From Olsenella uli (GTDB lineage Bacteria; Actinomycetota; Coriobacteriia; Coriobacteriales; Atopobiaceae), in assembly GCF_016900775.1 (NCBI RefSeq), contig NZ_JACJKN010000003.1, positions 62,001-126,000 on the forward strand: a stretch of 64,000 bases of DNA, written 5' to 3'. The first letter of the stretch is position 1; every line of letters starts with the position of its first letter. Positions 7,522 to 16,366 of the stretch are shown in pieces. The notes below the pieces were generated by a model. The model was given only the letters and a program-made list of their open reading frames with translations, did not search any database and was not told the origin of the DNA. A program made the translations under genes and the position numbers.

Positions 7522-9714
7522 CTAGTCCACGCGCTCGAAGCGGTACATGAAGTTCTCGTACGGTGAGTTGGGCACCGTGAGCGGCAGGCCCATGTCCATG
7601 AGGGCGTCCGCGGAGAACTCGAGCCCGTTGCTCACCATACGGTACGTCGCGCCCGGCGTGAGGCCGCGCGGGACCACGTAGTTGGCCTTGGCGTAGCCGT
7701 CCACGCGCGTGACCACGGCGCAGACGAGGGCCTCGGAGCCGTCCTCGGAGACGAACTCCCACGCCGCCACGTCGGAGTACTTGGGGGCGGAAAGGCGGTA
7801 GAAGAGGCCCTTGCGGACGAGGTGCTCGATGTCGCGATAGGTCTTGACCTGCGTGCGGATGATCTCGCAGGCGCGGTCGGGCAGGTCCATGAGGTCGAGC
7901 TCGTAGCCGAAGGCGCCGCCCGCCATGGCCACGGTGCCGCGCGCGCCCAGGGGCACCGTGCGACCGGTGATCTCGTTGGGGCAGGCGGAGACGTGCGCGC
8001 CCACCGCCGAGCACGGGTAGCCGAAGGAGGTGCCGTACTGGATCTCCAGGCGGTTGCGGGCGTCGGTGTTGTCGGACGTCCAGATCTGCGGCGTGTAGTA
8101 GAGCATGCCGGCGTCAAAGCGGCCGCCGCCCGCGGAGCATCCCTCGATGAGCAGCTCCGGGTAGCGCGTGCGGACGCGCTCGAGCAGGTCGTAGAGGCCG
8201 ATCATGTAGTCGTAGAGGACCTTGCCCTGGTCGGTGGCCACGCGGGAGTGCACGTCCACGATCGAGCGGTTGTAGTCCCACTTGACGTACTCGATGCCGC
8301 CCTGGTCGAGCACGGCGCAGAGCTGCTCGAAGAGGTTGTCGCGCACGTCGGCGCGCGAGAGGTCCAAGACGAGCTGGTCGCGGCCGAGCACGGGGGCCTT
8401 GCCCGGGATGGCGAGCGCCCAGTCGGGGTGCTCGCGGAAGAGGTCGGAGTCCTCGTTCACCATCTCGGGCTCGACCCAGATGCCAAAGCCCAGGCCCACC
8501 TCGTTCACGCGGCGCGCGAGGTCCGCCACGGAGCCGCCGAGCTTCTCCATGTTGGGCTTCCAGTCGCCGAGGCCGCGGTGGTCGTCGTTGCGGGCGCCGA
8601 ACCAGCCGTCGTCCATGACGAGCATGTCGAGCCCGAGGTCGGCCGCCTTCTTGGCCAGCTCCACGAGCTTGTCGCCCGTGAAGTCGAAGTAGCAGGCCTC
8701 CCAGGAGTTGATGAGCACGGGGCGCGGGAAGTCGCGCCAGGGGCCGCGGCACACGCGCTCGCGGATGCAGCGGTGCAGGTTGTGCGAGATCTTCTCGAGG
8801 CCCGCCTCGGAGTAGGTCATGATGACCTCGGGCGCCACGAGCTGCTCGCCGGGCTCGAGCGGGTAGGAGAAGAGGTCGGAGGCCAGGCCCATCTGCATGC
8901 GGGTCTGCTCGTACTGGTCGCGCTCGACCTCGGCGAGGAAGCTGCCGCTGTAGACGAAGCTCATGGACCAGGCGCGGCCGGAGGTCTCGGTGGCGGCGTG
9001 GTCGCACAGGACCATCACCGGGTTGTACTGGTTGGAGGACATGCCGCGGCGGCTGCCCACGCTGAAGGAGCCGTTGCCCACGGCGTGGCGAGAAGGACGG
9101 CGCTCCATCGCGTGGCGGCCATCGAAGGTGATGACGTCGAAGTCGCCGGTCACGAAGTCGAGGCAGGCCGTCTGGGCCTTCTCCACCGTAAGGCGACCCT
9201 CGCCGACGTTTCTGATGACGGCGGCGCGGGTGATGACGTCGCAGGCGGGCATGACGCCGTAGAGGAGCTCGACCTCGAGGCCGATCCGCTCGTCGGCGAG
9301 GGTGATCGAGAGGGTCTGCGCACCGTCCTTCTCGCCCTCGTCGTAGACGGCGGGCAGGCCCGGCAGGCCGTACTTGCCGTCGCGCAGCTCGTGGGACTTG
9401 TAGCGCAGGTCGCACCCGAAGGTGCCGTCGGCGCCGCGCACCATGAGGAGCGGGCTTCGCATGTCGCCGGCGCCCTGGAAGGGGTACTCCTGCGGCAGGA
9501 CGTCGAGCGAGTAGGTGCGGTCCGCCACGTCGTGCGGGCAGCCGCACATGCCGCTGCGGTCAGCGTAGGTGATGAGGTAGGACGTGTTGGCGGACGTCTT
9601 GGCGCCGTAGTAGAGATGGAGCAGGTAGCCGTGTTCGTCGACCCGCATCTGGTAGGTCGTCCGCTCGGTCGAGAGCGTGAAGATGCGCTCGGGGGCATCG
9701 TACGAAAGGGGCAT
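7522..9714 (-). CDS. Alpha-galactosidase, GH36
   Basis: A 730-residue GH36 alpha-galactosidase of the RafA/AgaA type. It hydrolyses raffinose, melibiose or stachyose in the cytoplasm; no signal peptide is seen. The nucleophile is Asp about 480 in VKWDYNRS, and the acid/base is Asp about 548 in the SDNTDARNRL block after GCSAGGGRFD. The WEACYFDF and MDDGWFG substrate-site motifs are present. The start is preceded by GAGGAG. It follows the ABC-importer genes on the same strand after a 160-bp gap that contains a hairpin, so it may be partly uncoupled from them. Confidence 0.95.
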   Translation of the reverse strand: MPLSYDAPERIFTLSTERTTYQMRVDEHGYLLHLYYGAKTSANTSYLITYADRSGMCGCPHDVADRTYSLDVLPQEYPFQGAGDMRSPLLMVRGADGTFGCDLRYKSHELRDGKYGLPGLPAVYDEGEKDGAQTLSITLADERIGLEVELLYGVMPACDVITRAAVIRNVGEGRLTVEKAQTACLDFVTGDFDVITFDGRHAMERRPSRHAVGNGSFSVGSRRGMSSNQYNPVMVLCDHAATETSGRAWSMSFVYSGSFLAEVERDQYEQTRMQMGLASDLFSYPLEPGEQLVAPEVIMTYSEAGLEKISHNLHRCIRERVCRGPWRDFPRPVLINSWEACYFDFTGDKLVELAKKAADLGLDMLVMDDGWFGARNDDHRGLGDWKPNMEKLGGSVADLARRVNEVGLGFGIWVEPEMVNEDSDLFREHPDWALAIPGKAPVLGRDQLVLDLSRADVRDNLFEQLCAVLDQGGIEYVKWDYNRSIVDVHSRVATDQGKVLYDYMIGLYDLLERVRTRYPELLIEGCSAGGGRFDAGMLYYTPQIWTSDNTDARNRLEIQYGTSFGYPCSAVGAHVSACPNEITGRTVPLGARGTVAMAGGAFGYELDLMDLPDRACEIIRTQVKTYRDIEHLVRKGLFYRLSAPKYSDVAAWEFVSEDGSEALVCAVVTRVDGYAKANYVVPRGLTPGATYRMVSNGLEFSADALMDMGLPLTVPNSPYENFMYRFERVD

Positions 9715-9797
9715 GTGGCTCCTCGCTTTCTCTCATCGCATAAAAGTTCGGGCAGAGTGTAGCGCATGGCGCGAGGTCTTGGAATCGGTTCAGGGGA

Positions 9798-9835
9798 CGC
9801 CCGGAACCCATCACAAAATGCATGGATTCCGGGCG
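9798..9835. terminator. Hairpin between importer genes and alpha-galactosidase
   Basis: CGCCCGGAACCCAT (9798-9811) pairs with 9822-9835 at 13 of 14 positions around a 10-base loop. It could attenuate read-through from the importer genes into the alpha-galactosidase gene. There is no clear T-run on the minus strand. Confidence 0.5.
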
Positions 9836-9874
9836 CCAGGGGGAACGTTTCGTTACCCGCTCAGGGGAGCTGGG

Positions 9875-10732
9875 CTACTTCACGGCACCGTTGGTGACGC
9901 CGCCGATGATCTGCTTCTGCGCGATGATGTAGAAGATGATCATGGGGAGCATGGCCAGCAGGTAGGACGCGAAGGCCAGGTTGTAGTTCGTGGCGAAGGC
10001 CGTCTGGAAGTTCATCTGCGCGAGGGGCAGGGTGTTGACGCCCGAGCCGCCCATGATGACGAGCGGGGTCATGACGTCGTTCCACACGGCGAGGCCGGTG
10101 ATGACGGCGACGGTGGCGTGCATGGGCTTCATGAGCGGGAAGATGACCTTCCAGTAGGTGGTCCAGGTGGAGGCGCCGTCCACGCGGGCGGCCTCCTCGA
10201 GGGCCGTGGGGATGTTCCTCAGGTAGCCCGTGTAGAGCATCATGTTCATCGGCATGTAGAACACGACGTAGAGGACCATGACGCCGACCATGTTGTCCAG
10301 GTGCAGGATGGCGGTCTGCTTGACGAGCGGCATCATCAGGATGGCGAAGGGCACGTACATGCCGGCCACGATGAAGTAGTAGGACGCCTTGAAGAGCTTC
10401 TTGGAGTCCATGTTGCGCCCGATCGCGTAGGCGGCGAGGCTGTGGACCAGGACGGAGATCACGACGGCCGCCACGGTGATGATGAGCGAGTTGAGGAACG
10501 AGTTGAAGAAGTCGGTAACCTGGATGGCCTCGATGAAGTTGTCAAGGGACCACGTGGAGGGCAGCGACAGGATGCCCGCGATGTCGTTGGTCATCTCGGA
10601 GGGGTCCTTGAAGGCGATGACCACGGCCATGTAGAGCGGGAAGATGATGGTGATGAGGCCGATGATGAGCAGGATGGTGATGGGCCAGTTGACCCGCTCC
10701 TTGACCTTGGTAGGAACAGTGTTGTTAGCCAT
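9875..10732 (-). CDS. ABC sugar transporter permease (MalG/MsmG type)
   Basis: A 285-residue inner-membrane permease of the carbohydrate-uptake-1 family. It has about six hydrophobic segments, starting ILLIIGLITIIFPLYMAVV, and the EAARVDGASTWTTYWKVIFP segment that matches the EAA loop contacting the ATPase. Its start overlaps the stop of the partner permease by one base (ATGA), so the two are translationally coupled. It forms the translocation channel with the gene at 10732-11601. The neighbouring alpha-galactosidase suggests alpha-galactosides as cargo. Confidence 0.92.
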   Translation of the reverse strand: MANNTVPTKVKERVNWPITILLIIGLITIIFPLYMAVVIAFKDPSEMTNDIAGILSLPSTWSLDNFIEAIQVTDFFNSFLNSLIITVAAVVISVLVHSLAAYAIGRNMDSKKLFKASYYFIVAGMYVPFAILMMPLVKQTAILHLDNMVGVMVLYVVFYMPMNMMLYTGYLRNIPTALEEAARVDGASTWTTYWKVIFPLMKPMHATVAVITGLAVWNDVMTPLVIMGGSGVNTLPLAQMNFQTAFATNYNLAFASYLLAMLPMIIFYIIAQKQIIGGVTNGAVK

Positions 10733-11601
10733 TAGAGCTGCTCCTCCTTACTGTTCAGGAACTTGGTCTGGGCGATGGAGATCACGGCGATGACGATGAA
10801 GAAGATGACGGCGTTGGCGCACTGGAAGCCAAACTGGCTGTTGTTGAGGCCGTTCTGGTAGATGAGGTACGAAATGGACTCAGTGGACTGCGCCGGGCCG
10901 CCGGAGGTCATTGCCACGATCTGGTCGAAGGTCATGAGCATGTCCTTCATGACGAGGACCATGTTCGTGGTGATGGACGGCATGATGAGCGGGAAGGTCA
11001 GGTAGCGGAACTTGTCCCAGCCGGTCGCGCCGTCGAGCGCGCCCGCCTCGTAGACGTCCTCGGGAACGGAGGAGAGGCCGGTGATGTAGATGATCGTGGT
11101 CTGCGCGCAGGCCTGCCAGACGAGGACCACGACGATGGCCACCCACGCCCACTCCTTGCTCGCCAGCATCGACTCGGTGCCGGTGATGGCCGGGACGATG
11201 TAGGTGAAGAAGTAGCTGAACACGTAGCCGACGACGAGGCCGCCGAGGATGCGGGGCACGAAGTAGATGCCGCGCAGGGCGCTCTTGAACTTGATCTTGC
11301 TCGAGAGGCCGATGGCCAGCATGAGCGAGATCACGTTGACGAGGATCGTGGAGACCACGGAGATCTTGAACGTGAACAGGTACGAGTTGCCCACGCGGGC
11401 GTCCTGGAACAGGTCGATGTAGTTCTGCACGCCCACGATCTCGAAGGCGCCGTAGCCCTTGGAGTCGGTGAAGCTGTAGAAGAAGCCCGTGAGCAGCGGA
11501 ATCGTGTTGAACGCGATGAACAGGACGAGCACCGGAATCAGGATTGCGAGGAAGGTGCGGTTCCTGTCAGAGCCCGCCTTTGAAGCGGCGATACTTGCCA
11601 T
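10732..11601 (-). CDS. ABC sugar transporter permease (MalF/MsmF type)
   Basis: A 289-residue permease with about six membrane segments and an EAA loop near EAGALDGATGWDKFRYLTFP. It lacks the long periplasmic loop of enterobacterial MalF, as usual in Gram-positive MsmF-like proteins. It lies 12 bases after the binding-protein gene and overlaps the next permease by one base. Together they form the membrane part of the importer. Confidence 0.92.
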   Translation of the reverse strand: MASIAASKAGSDRNRTFLAILIPVLVLFIAFNTIPLLTGFFYSFTDSKGYGAFEIVGVQNYIDLFQDARVGNSYLFTFKISVVSTILVNVISLMLAIGLSSKIKFKSALRGIYFVPRILGGLVVGYVFSYFFTYIVPAITGTESMLASKEWAWVAIVVVLVWQACAQTTIIYITGLSSVPEDVYEAGALDGATGWDKFRYLTFPLIMPSITTNMVLVMKDMLMTFDQIVAMTSGGPAQSTESISYLIYQNGLNNSQFGFQCANAVIFFIVIAVISIAQTKFLNSKEEQL

Positions 11602-11613
11602 GTGTCTCCCTCC

Positions 11614-12903
11614 TTATCCCTGAGTCGCCATGTACTCCGCGTACTTGCGGATGACGGTCTTGTTGTAGCGCTGCCAGAGGTTGTCCCAGTTGGCGAGGAA
11701 CGCGTCGACGTCCTTGTCGAGGAGGAACGCCTGGAGCTGGGCGTCGCAGGCCATGCCCGAGGGGTACGAGTGGTCGGGGTAGTCGATGACCTTGCCCTCG
11801 TCCAGGAAGTCCTGGATGTCGTCGAACAGCGGGTCGAGCGTGAAGTCGCCCTCGATGCAGGGGATGGCCTTCTGGTCGTCGCAGTAGGTCTGGAGGTTCT
11901 GCGGCTCGTTGAGGAAGTCGATGACCTCGTAGATCTGGTCGCGGTGCTCCTCCTTGGCGGCCAGCATGTTCCAGCAGAGGTCCACGCCGGAGACGATGAT
12001 GCGGTCGTCGGGGTTGTCGCAGGCGGGCATGGCAAACAGGCCGATGTTCATCTCCGGGTTGGCGGAGAGGATCTGCGGCACGGCGAAGGAGCCGCAGGGG
12101 AACATCGCGGACTGGCCGCGCGCGAAGGCGGTGCAGGCGTCCTCGTAGCTGTAGGCCATCGGACCGTCCTCGGCGTAGTCGAGGAGCTTGAGGAGCTTCT
12201 CGGCCGGCTCGCGGTAGTAGTCCGCGAACTTGGCCTCGCCGGCGTTGACCTTGCGGATGTGGTCGGACGGGACCAGCTCGACGAGCATGGAGTTCCACGG
12301 CGAGAGGATCGTCCAGGTGTCGAGGAAACCAAGGTAGAGCGGCAGGACCTCGCCCTCGGCCTTGATCGTCTCGCAGAGGTCGATGAACTCGTCCCAGGTC
12401 TCCGGGAGGTCCCAGCCCTTCTCGGCGAACATGTCCTTGTTGTAGAGCATGCCCGCGGCGTTGGCGATGTAGGGAACGCCGTAGATGCCGTCCATCGGGA
12501 CGTAGGTGACGCTCTTCATGATCTCCTGGTAGGCCGGCTGGACCTTCTCCATCCCGGGGTAGCCGGAGACGTCGGCCAGGATGTTGGAGTCCACGAAGTC
12601 CGCGTAGGAGGCGTCGCCGCCGATGGCCACGACGTCAGGGTAGTCCTCGCGGACGAAGCGCGTCTTCATGATGGTGACGGCGTCGTTGGGGCTCGTGAAG
12701 TTGAGGTAGATGTGATCGTTGGACTCGTTGAACTTGGCCATGAGCGCCTCGAAGATGCTCACTGCCTCGCGCTTGTACGAGACGAACTCGATCTCGGTCT
12801 TTCCGTCGGAGCGCTCCCCATCGCAGCCCGTGAGCGCAAGTCCTGCGGCGACCGCGCCCGAGAGCCCGATGAACGAGCGACGTGTGAGTGCTCTTTTCTG
12901 CAT
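11614..12903 (-). CDS. Extracellular sugar-binding lipoprotein (MsmE-like)
   Basis: A 429-residue solute-binding protein (family 1). The N-terminus has twin arginines (TRRSFIG, residues 7-13), a hydrophobic stretch and a lipobox LTGC with Cys 27. It is therefore probably Tat-exported and lipid-anchored, facing the cell exterior. The rest matches sugar-binding proteins (for example the NAAGMLYNKDMFAEKGWDLP stretch). It captures substrate for the two permeases that follow. The ATPase gene lies 18 bases upstream, completing the importer. Confidence 0.92.
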   Translation of the reverse strand: MQKRALTRRSFIGLSGAVAAGLALTGCDGERSDGKTEIEFVSYKREAVSIFEALMAKFNESNDHIYLNFTSPNDAVTIMKTRFVREDYPDVVAIGGDASYADFVDSNILADVSGYPGMEKVQPAYQEIMKSVTYVPMDGIYGVPYIANAAGMLYNKDMFAEKGWDLPETWDEFIDLCETIKAEGEVLPLYLGFLDTWTILSPWNSMLVELVPSDHIRKVNAGEAKFADYYREPAEKLLKLLDYAEDGPMAYSYEDACTAFARGQSAMFPCGSFAVPQILSANPEMNIGLFAMPACDNPDDRIIVSGVDLCWNMLAAKEEHRDQIYEVIDFLNEPQNLQTYCDDQKAIPCIEGDFTLDPLFDDIQDFLDEGKVIDYPDHSYPSGMACDAQLQAFLLDKDVDAFLANWDNLWQRYNKTVIRKYAEYMATQG

Positions 12904-12921
12904 AGGTGAGGCCCTCCTTCC

Positions 12922-14037
12922 CTAGTGGGCGATGGCCAGCTCGGTCTGCTTGTCGAACAGGTGGATCTTGGCGAGGTCCACGGCGCACTTGATCTTGGAG
13001 CCCGTGCGGACGGTGCTCGCGGCGGAGAGGTGCGCGGAGATCTGGCCGCCGTCGACGTCGGCGTAGATCATGGCCTCGGAGCCCAGGAGCTCGTAGACCG
13101 TGACGTTGGCCGGGAAGGACTCGGAGAGGGTGCGGCCCTCGGCGTACTCGTGCTCCTCGACGACGTCCTCCGGGCGGATGCCCATGATGACGACCTTGCC
13201 CACGTAGCCGCCCTTCTTGAGCGCGTCGGCCTTGGGGCCGGTGAGGGTGATGGTGTTGGCGCCGAAGGTGAGGGCCACGCCCGCGCCCTTCTCGCTCACC
13301 TGGACGTCGATGAAGTTCATCTGCGGCGAGCCGATGAAGCCGGCGACGAAGAGGTTGCAGGGCTCGTTGTAGAGCTTGGTGGGGGTGTCCACCTGCTGCA
13401 TGACGCCGTCCTTCATGACGACGATGCGGGTGCCGAGCGTCATGGCCTCGGTCTGGTCGTGCGTGACGTAGATGATCGTGGCGCCGAGGCGGTCGTGGAG
13501 CTTGGAGATCTCGGCGCGCATCTGGACGCGGAGCTTGGCGTCGAGGTTGGAGAGGGGCTCGTCCATCAGGTAGACCTTGGGGGCGCGGACGATGGCGCGG
13601 CCCATGGCGACGCGCTGGCGCTGGCCGCCGGAGAGGGCGGACGGCTTGCGGTCGAGGAGCTTCTCGAGGTCGAGGATGCGGGCGGCCTCGCGGACGGCCT
13701 TGTCGATCTCGTTGGCGTCGACCTTGCGGAGCTTGAGCGGGAAGGCCATGTTCTCGTACACGGTCATGTGCGGGTAGAGGGCGTAGGTCTGGAAGACCAT
13801 GGCGATGTCGCGGTCCTTGGGCTCGACGTCGTTAACCACGCGACCGTCGATCTTGAGGGTGCCGGAGGTGATGTCCTCGAGGCCGGCGATCATGCGCAGG
13901 GTCGTGGACTTGCCGCAGCCGGACGGGCCGACGAAGATGATGAACTCCTTGTCCGCGATCTCGAGGTTGAAGTCCTTCACCCCCTCATAGCCGTTGGGGT
14001 ACTTCTTCCCAATGTGTTCAAGTGAGAGACTCGCCAT
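12922..14037 (-). CDS. msmK: ABC transporter ATPase (MsmK/UgpC type)
   Basis: A 371-residue ATPase that drives CUT1 sugar importers. It has Walker A GPSGCGKST, Q-loop MVFQTYALYPHM, signature LSGGQRQRVAMGR, Walker B VYLMDEPLSNLD and the switch His in THDQTEAM. A C-terminal TOBE-type regulatory domain follows from about residue 240. The frame extends to 14142, but ATG 14037 starts the family N-terminus (MASLSLEHIGKKYPNG) and has an AGAAAGGG site. MsmK-type ATPases often serve several importers; here the gene heads the importer operon. Confidence 0.95.
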   Translation of the reverse strand: MASLSLEHIGKKYPNGYEGVKDFNLEIADKEFIIFVGPSGCGKSTTLRMIAGLEDITSGTLKIDGRVVNDVEPKDRDIAMVFQTYALYPHMTVYENMAFPLKLRKVDANEIDKAVREAARILDLEKLLDRKPSALSGGQRQRVAMGRAIVRAPKVYLMDEPLSNLDAKLRVQMRAEISKLHDRLGATIIYVTHDQTEAMTLGTRIVVMKDGVMQQVDTPTKLYNEPCNLFVAGFIGSPQMNFIDVQVSEKGAGVALTFGANTITLTGPKADALKKGGYVGKVVIMGIRPEDVVEEHEYAEGRTLSESFPANVTVYELLGSEAMIYADVDGGQISAHLSAASTVRTGSKIKCAVDLAKIHLFDKQTELAIAH

Positions 14038-14103
14038 TGCGAACCCTTTCTCCCTGCCCGGCCGCCTGCGGGGACGACCCGGGCCCCACCTTACGATGAG
14101 CTT

Positions 14104-14109
14104 ATTGTA
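14104..14109 (-). promoter_or_regulatory. Possible -10 box of the importer operon
   Basis: On the minus strand the sequence reads TACAAT, about 65 bases before the msmK start. No good -35 box stands 17 bases upstream, which fits an activator-dependent promoter such as one driven by the divergent AraC-type regulator. Confidence 0.4.
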
Positions 14110-14306
14110 GGATGCTACTTTTGCGCTAAAATATGTTCTCAATGGTATGTTTTATCTCCTTTTGCGTGTTTTTGCAGGTAGACACTTGCTCATTTCTATT
14201 CACAATTAATTCACCGTTTCGCCGAGCGGGGGCGTTTGGCGGGCAAGCGGCAGGTGCGTTTTACAAAACCGCAGGTAAATAGGCATGCGTTCAGTTTCCC
14301 TGACCG

Positions 14307-14318
14307 GGAATCGATTCC
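14307..14318. promoter_or_regulatory. Palindrome GGAATCGATTCC in divergent region
   Basis: A perfect 12-bp palindrome in the AT-rich region between msmK and the AraC-type gene. A degenerate relative, GGAATCGGTTCA, lies at 9781-9792 before the alpha-galactosidase gene. It may be an operator for a sugar regulator; the protein that binds it is unknown. Confidence 0.5.
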
Positions 14319-14359
14319 AGTTTCGCTAATCTCCACTTATCTTAATGCGCCTTTTTGAC

Positions 14360-14388
14360 GTTTCACGTATATACAGAATGCGTGAAAC
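14360..14388. promoter_or_regulatory. Inverted repeat GTTTCACG-N13-CGTGAAAC
   Basis: Eight-base arms at 14360-14367 and 14381-14388 lie about 75 bp before the AraC-type gene and overlap a TTGACG (-35-like) word at 14355-14360. This is a good candidate site for the AraC-type regulator or for autoregulation. The 14038-14460 gap is strikingly AT-richer than its surroundings and holds no gene. Confidence 0.55.
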
Positions 14389-14460
14389 CATGCATAATAC
14401 GACATAGGTAAATCTCCGGTGCCGCGCCGAGCACGCCGGGCCAGAAGACAGGGGGCGCCC

Positions 14461-15315
14461 ATGCCCAGCCACGACCTCGAGTTCTCGACGTTCCCGAAGG
14501 CCCACTACGTCGACCTCATGCCCTACCAGTACGGGCGGGAGTCCTGCGAGCCTGGCCACGCCTTCGGCCCCGCGCGCCGCAGCCACTTCCTCTTCCACTA
14601 CATCATCTCGGGGCGCGGCCTGCTCATGTCGACGAGCGAGGCCGGGGCGAAGAGCGACCATAGGCTCGGCGAGGGCGAGGGCTTCCTGATCTTCCCCAAC
14701 CAGGTGAACACCTACGTCGCCGACCTCGACGACCCCTGGGAGTACATCTGGGTGGAGTTCGACGGCATCCACGTGCGCGACGAGCTCGAGCTCGCGGGGC
14801 TCACCGACTCCTCCCCCGTCTACCGCTCGCTCTCGAGCGAGCTGCGCGACCGCATGGTCGAGGAGATGCGCTACCTCGTCGCCAACCGCGACGCCTCGGC
14901 CCTGCACCTCATCGGGCACACCTACCTCTTCCTCGACTACCTGCTGCGCTCCGCCGACCGCGTGGCCGAGCAGCCCCCGAGCAAGATCCAGGGGTTCTAC
15001 ATCCGCGAGGCGATCGACTTCGTGAAGGAGTCCTACCAGGACGACATCACCGTCGAGGACATCGCCCGGCGCGCGGGCCTCAACCGGAGCTACTTCGGCA
15101 AGGTCTTCAAGCAGGCGACGGGCAAGTCCCCGCAGCAGTACCTCATCGGGTACCGCATGTCCAAGGCGGCCGAGCTCCTCAAGCTCACGGCCCTGCCGGT
15201 GAGCGAGGTGGGACGTGCGGTGGGCTACCCCAACCAGCTGCACTTCTCGCGCGCCTTCAAGGGCGCGTACGGCGTCTCCCCGCGCGAGTGGCGCCGCCAG
15301 AACGCGCACGTGTGA
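14461..15315 (+). CDS. AraC-family regulator (MsmR/RafR-like)
   Basis: A 284-residue AraC/XylS regulator. Residues 1-170 form a cupin-like sugar-sensing domain (ending of the arm near HYIISGRGLL). The C-terminal 100 residues hold two helix-turn-helix motifs (ITVEDIARRAGLNRSYFGKV and the VGYPNQLHFSRAFKG block). ATG 14461 is chosen over the upstream GTG at 14419 because the family N-terminus starts there. It is divergent from the alpha-galactoside importer operon, which it most likely activates. Confidence 0.9.
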   Translation: MPSHDLEFSTFPKAHYVDLMPYQYGRESCEPGHAFGPARRSHFLFHYIISGRGLLMSTSEAGAKSDHRLGEGEGFLIFPNQVNTYVADLDDPWEYIWVEFDGIHVRDELELAGLTDSSPVYRSLSSELRDRMVEEMRYLVANRDASALHLIGHTYLFLDYLLRSADRVAEQPPSKIQGFYIREAIDFVKESYQDDITVEDIARRAGLNRSYFGKVFKQATGKSPQQYLIGYRMSKAAELLKLTALPVSEVGRAVGYPNQLHFSRAFKGAYGVSPREWRRQNAHV

Positions 15316-15347
15316 CGCGGCCGCGACCGGCGCGGCCGGCGCGACTT

Positions 15348-15359
15348 GGCGAGAAGAGC
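15348..15359 (+). repeat. GGCGAGAAGRRC word, intergenic
   Basis: GGCGAGAAGAGC in the short convergent gap between the AraC-type gene and the PHP phosphatase gene. Confidence 0.75.
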
Positions 15360-15398
15360 GCAACGGCCCCGCATGGCTAACCGCACCCGCCGGCAGCC

Positions 15399-16238
15399 TC
15401 ACGCAAAGCGGCGAAGGGTCCCCTCCCCGCGCTCGAAGGTCCACACGCCCGCAAAGCCCAGCTCCTCGAGCTCGCGGTAGGCCAGGCGCAGGTAGGAGCC
15501 CAGGTGCTCCGGCCGGTGGGAGTCCGACCCCACGCTCACCACGGTGCCGCCGAGGTCGCGGTAGAGCTCGAGGACCTGGCGGGAGGGCTGGAAGCCGCCG
15601 AGGCCGTAGCGGATGCCCGAAGTGTTGACCTCGATGCCCTTGCCGTCGTCGATCACGCGGCGCAGGATGGCCGCCACGAGGTCGCGCACGCGCTCGAAGG
15701 GGTAGTCGCCAAACGGGTCGTAGCGGCGGATGAGGTCCAGATGCCCGAGGACCGTGTAGTCGCGGAAGCACTCCACCACCGCGAGCAGCTCCTCGTAGTA
15801 GGCGCGGTTGATCTCCTCCTGGGTGCGGCCGCGCTGGTAGTCCCCGTTCCAGAACTCGCGGTTGTCCACCTGGTGGATGGAGCAGATGACAAAGTCGAGC
15901 CGCTCGCCCAGGGTGCGGACGAGCGCGTGGTTCTGCTTGACCGTGGAGGACTGCACGCCAAGCTCAAGGCCCGCGCGCAGGGTTATGCGGTCCCCCAGCT
16001 CCTCCCGAACGCGGTCGAGCTCGGTGAGATAGGGCACGTACGGGCAGTTGGTGACCGGATGGCCGTCCTCGAAGCGGGCGCCGTCCGGCTGGTTCCACTC
16101 GGGCTTCACGCCGTAGTCGACGTGCTCGGTGAAGCAGACCTCGTCGAGGTTGAGGCGCACCGCGTCGAGCGCCACCTGGCGAAGCGGGTACGTCGAGTCG
16201 TCCGAGAACCCGGTGTGGACGTGGTAGTCGGCGAGCAT
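15399..16238 (-). CDS. PHP-domain phosphatase, histidinol-phosphatase-like
   Basis: A 279-residue PHP (polymerase and histidinol phosphatase) metallohydrolase. The first metal motif HVHTGFSDDS is at residues 6-15; further ligands are seen in CFTEHVDYG, CSIHQVDN and SDSHRPEHLG near the C-terminus. Length and motif order match HisJ-type histidinol-phosphatases, which dephosphorylate histidinol phosphate in histidine synthesis. No other his gene is nearby, so another phosphoester substrate is possible. Confidence 0.82.
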   Translation of the reverse strand: MLADYHVHTGFSDDSTYPLRQVALDAVRLNLDEVCFTEHVDYGVKPEWNQPDGARFEDGHPVTNCPYVPYLTELDRVREELGDRITLRAGLELGVQSSTVKQNHALVRTLGERLDFVICSIHQVDNREFWNGDYQRGRTQEEINRAYYEELLAVVECFRDYTVLGHLDLIRRYDPFGDYPFERVRDLVAAILRRVIDDGKGIEVNTSGIRYGLGGFQPSRQVLELYRDLGGTVVSVGSDSHRPEHLGSYLRLAYRELEELGFAGVWTFERGEGTLRRFA

Positions 16239-16302
16239 GCGGTCTCCTTTCTCCTGTGAGGCGAGGATACCAGCGCCCGCAGGGGACGCGCGGAGTTTGG
16301 AC

Positions 16303-16349
16303 GTTCTTCTCGCCCCCGCGCCCCTCCACCGCCTCGCGGCGAGAAGAAC
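16303..16349. repeat. Inverted pair of GGCGAGAAGAAC words
   Basis: GTTCTTCTCGCC at 16303-16314 and its exact complement GGCGAGAAGAAC at 16338-16349 form a 12-bp stem with a 23-base loop. It lies downstream of the RpiR-type gene and upstream of the PHP gene (both minus strand), where it may act as a terminator. Confidence 0.75.
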
Positions 16350-16366
16350 ATGCCACGCCGCCTCGC

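Noticed and set aside
9778-9793. GGAATCGGTTCA as a second copy of the 14307 palindrome
   Set aside because: Only 8 of 12 symmetric positions match; kept as a note under the palindrome but not called a site.
9842-9856. GGAACGTTTCG resembling the LacI operator near the importer genes
   Set aside because: One half is short by a base and symmetry is lost; it lies after, not before, the importer genes.
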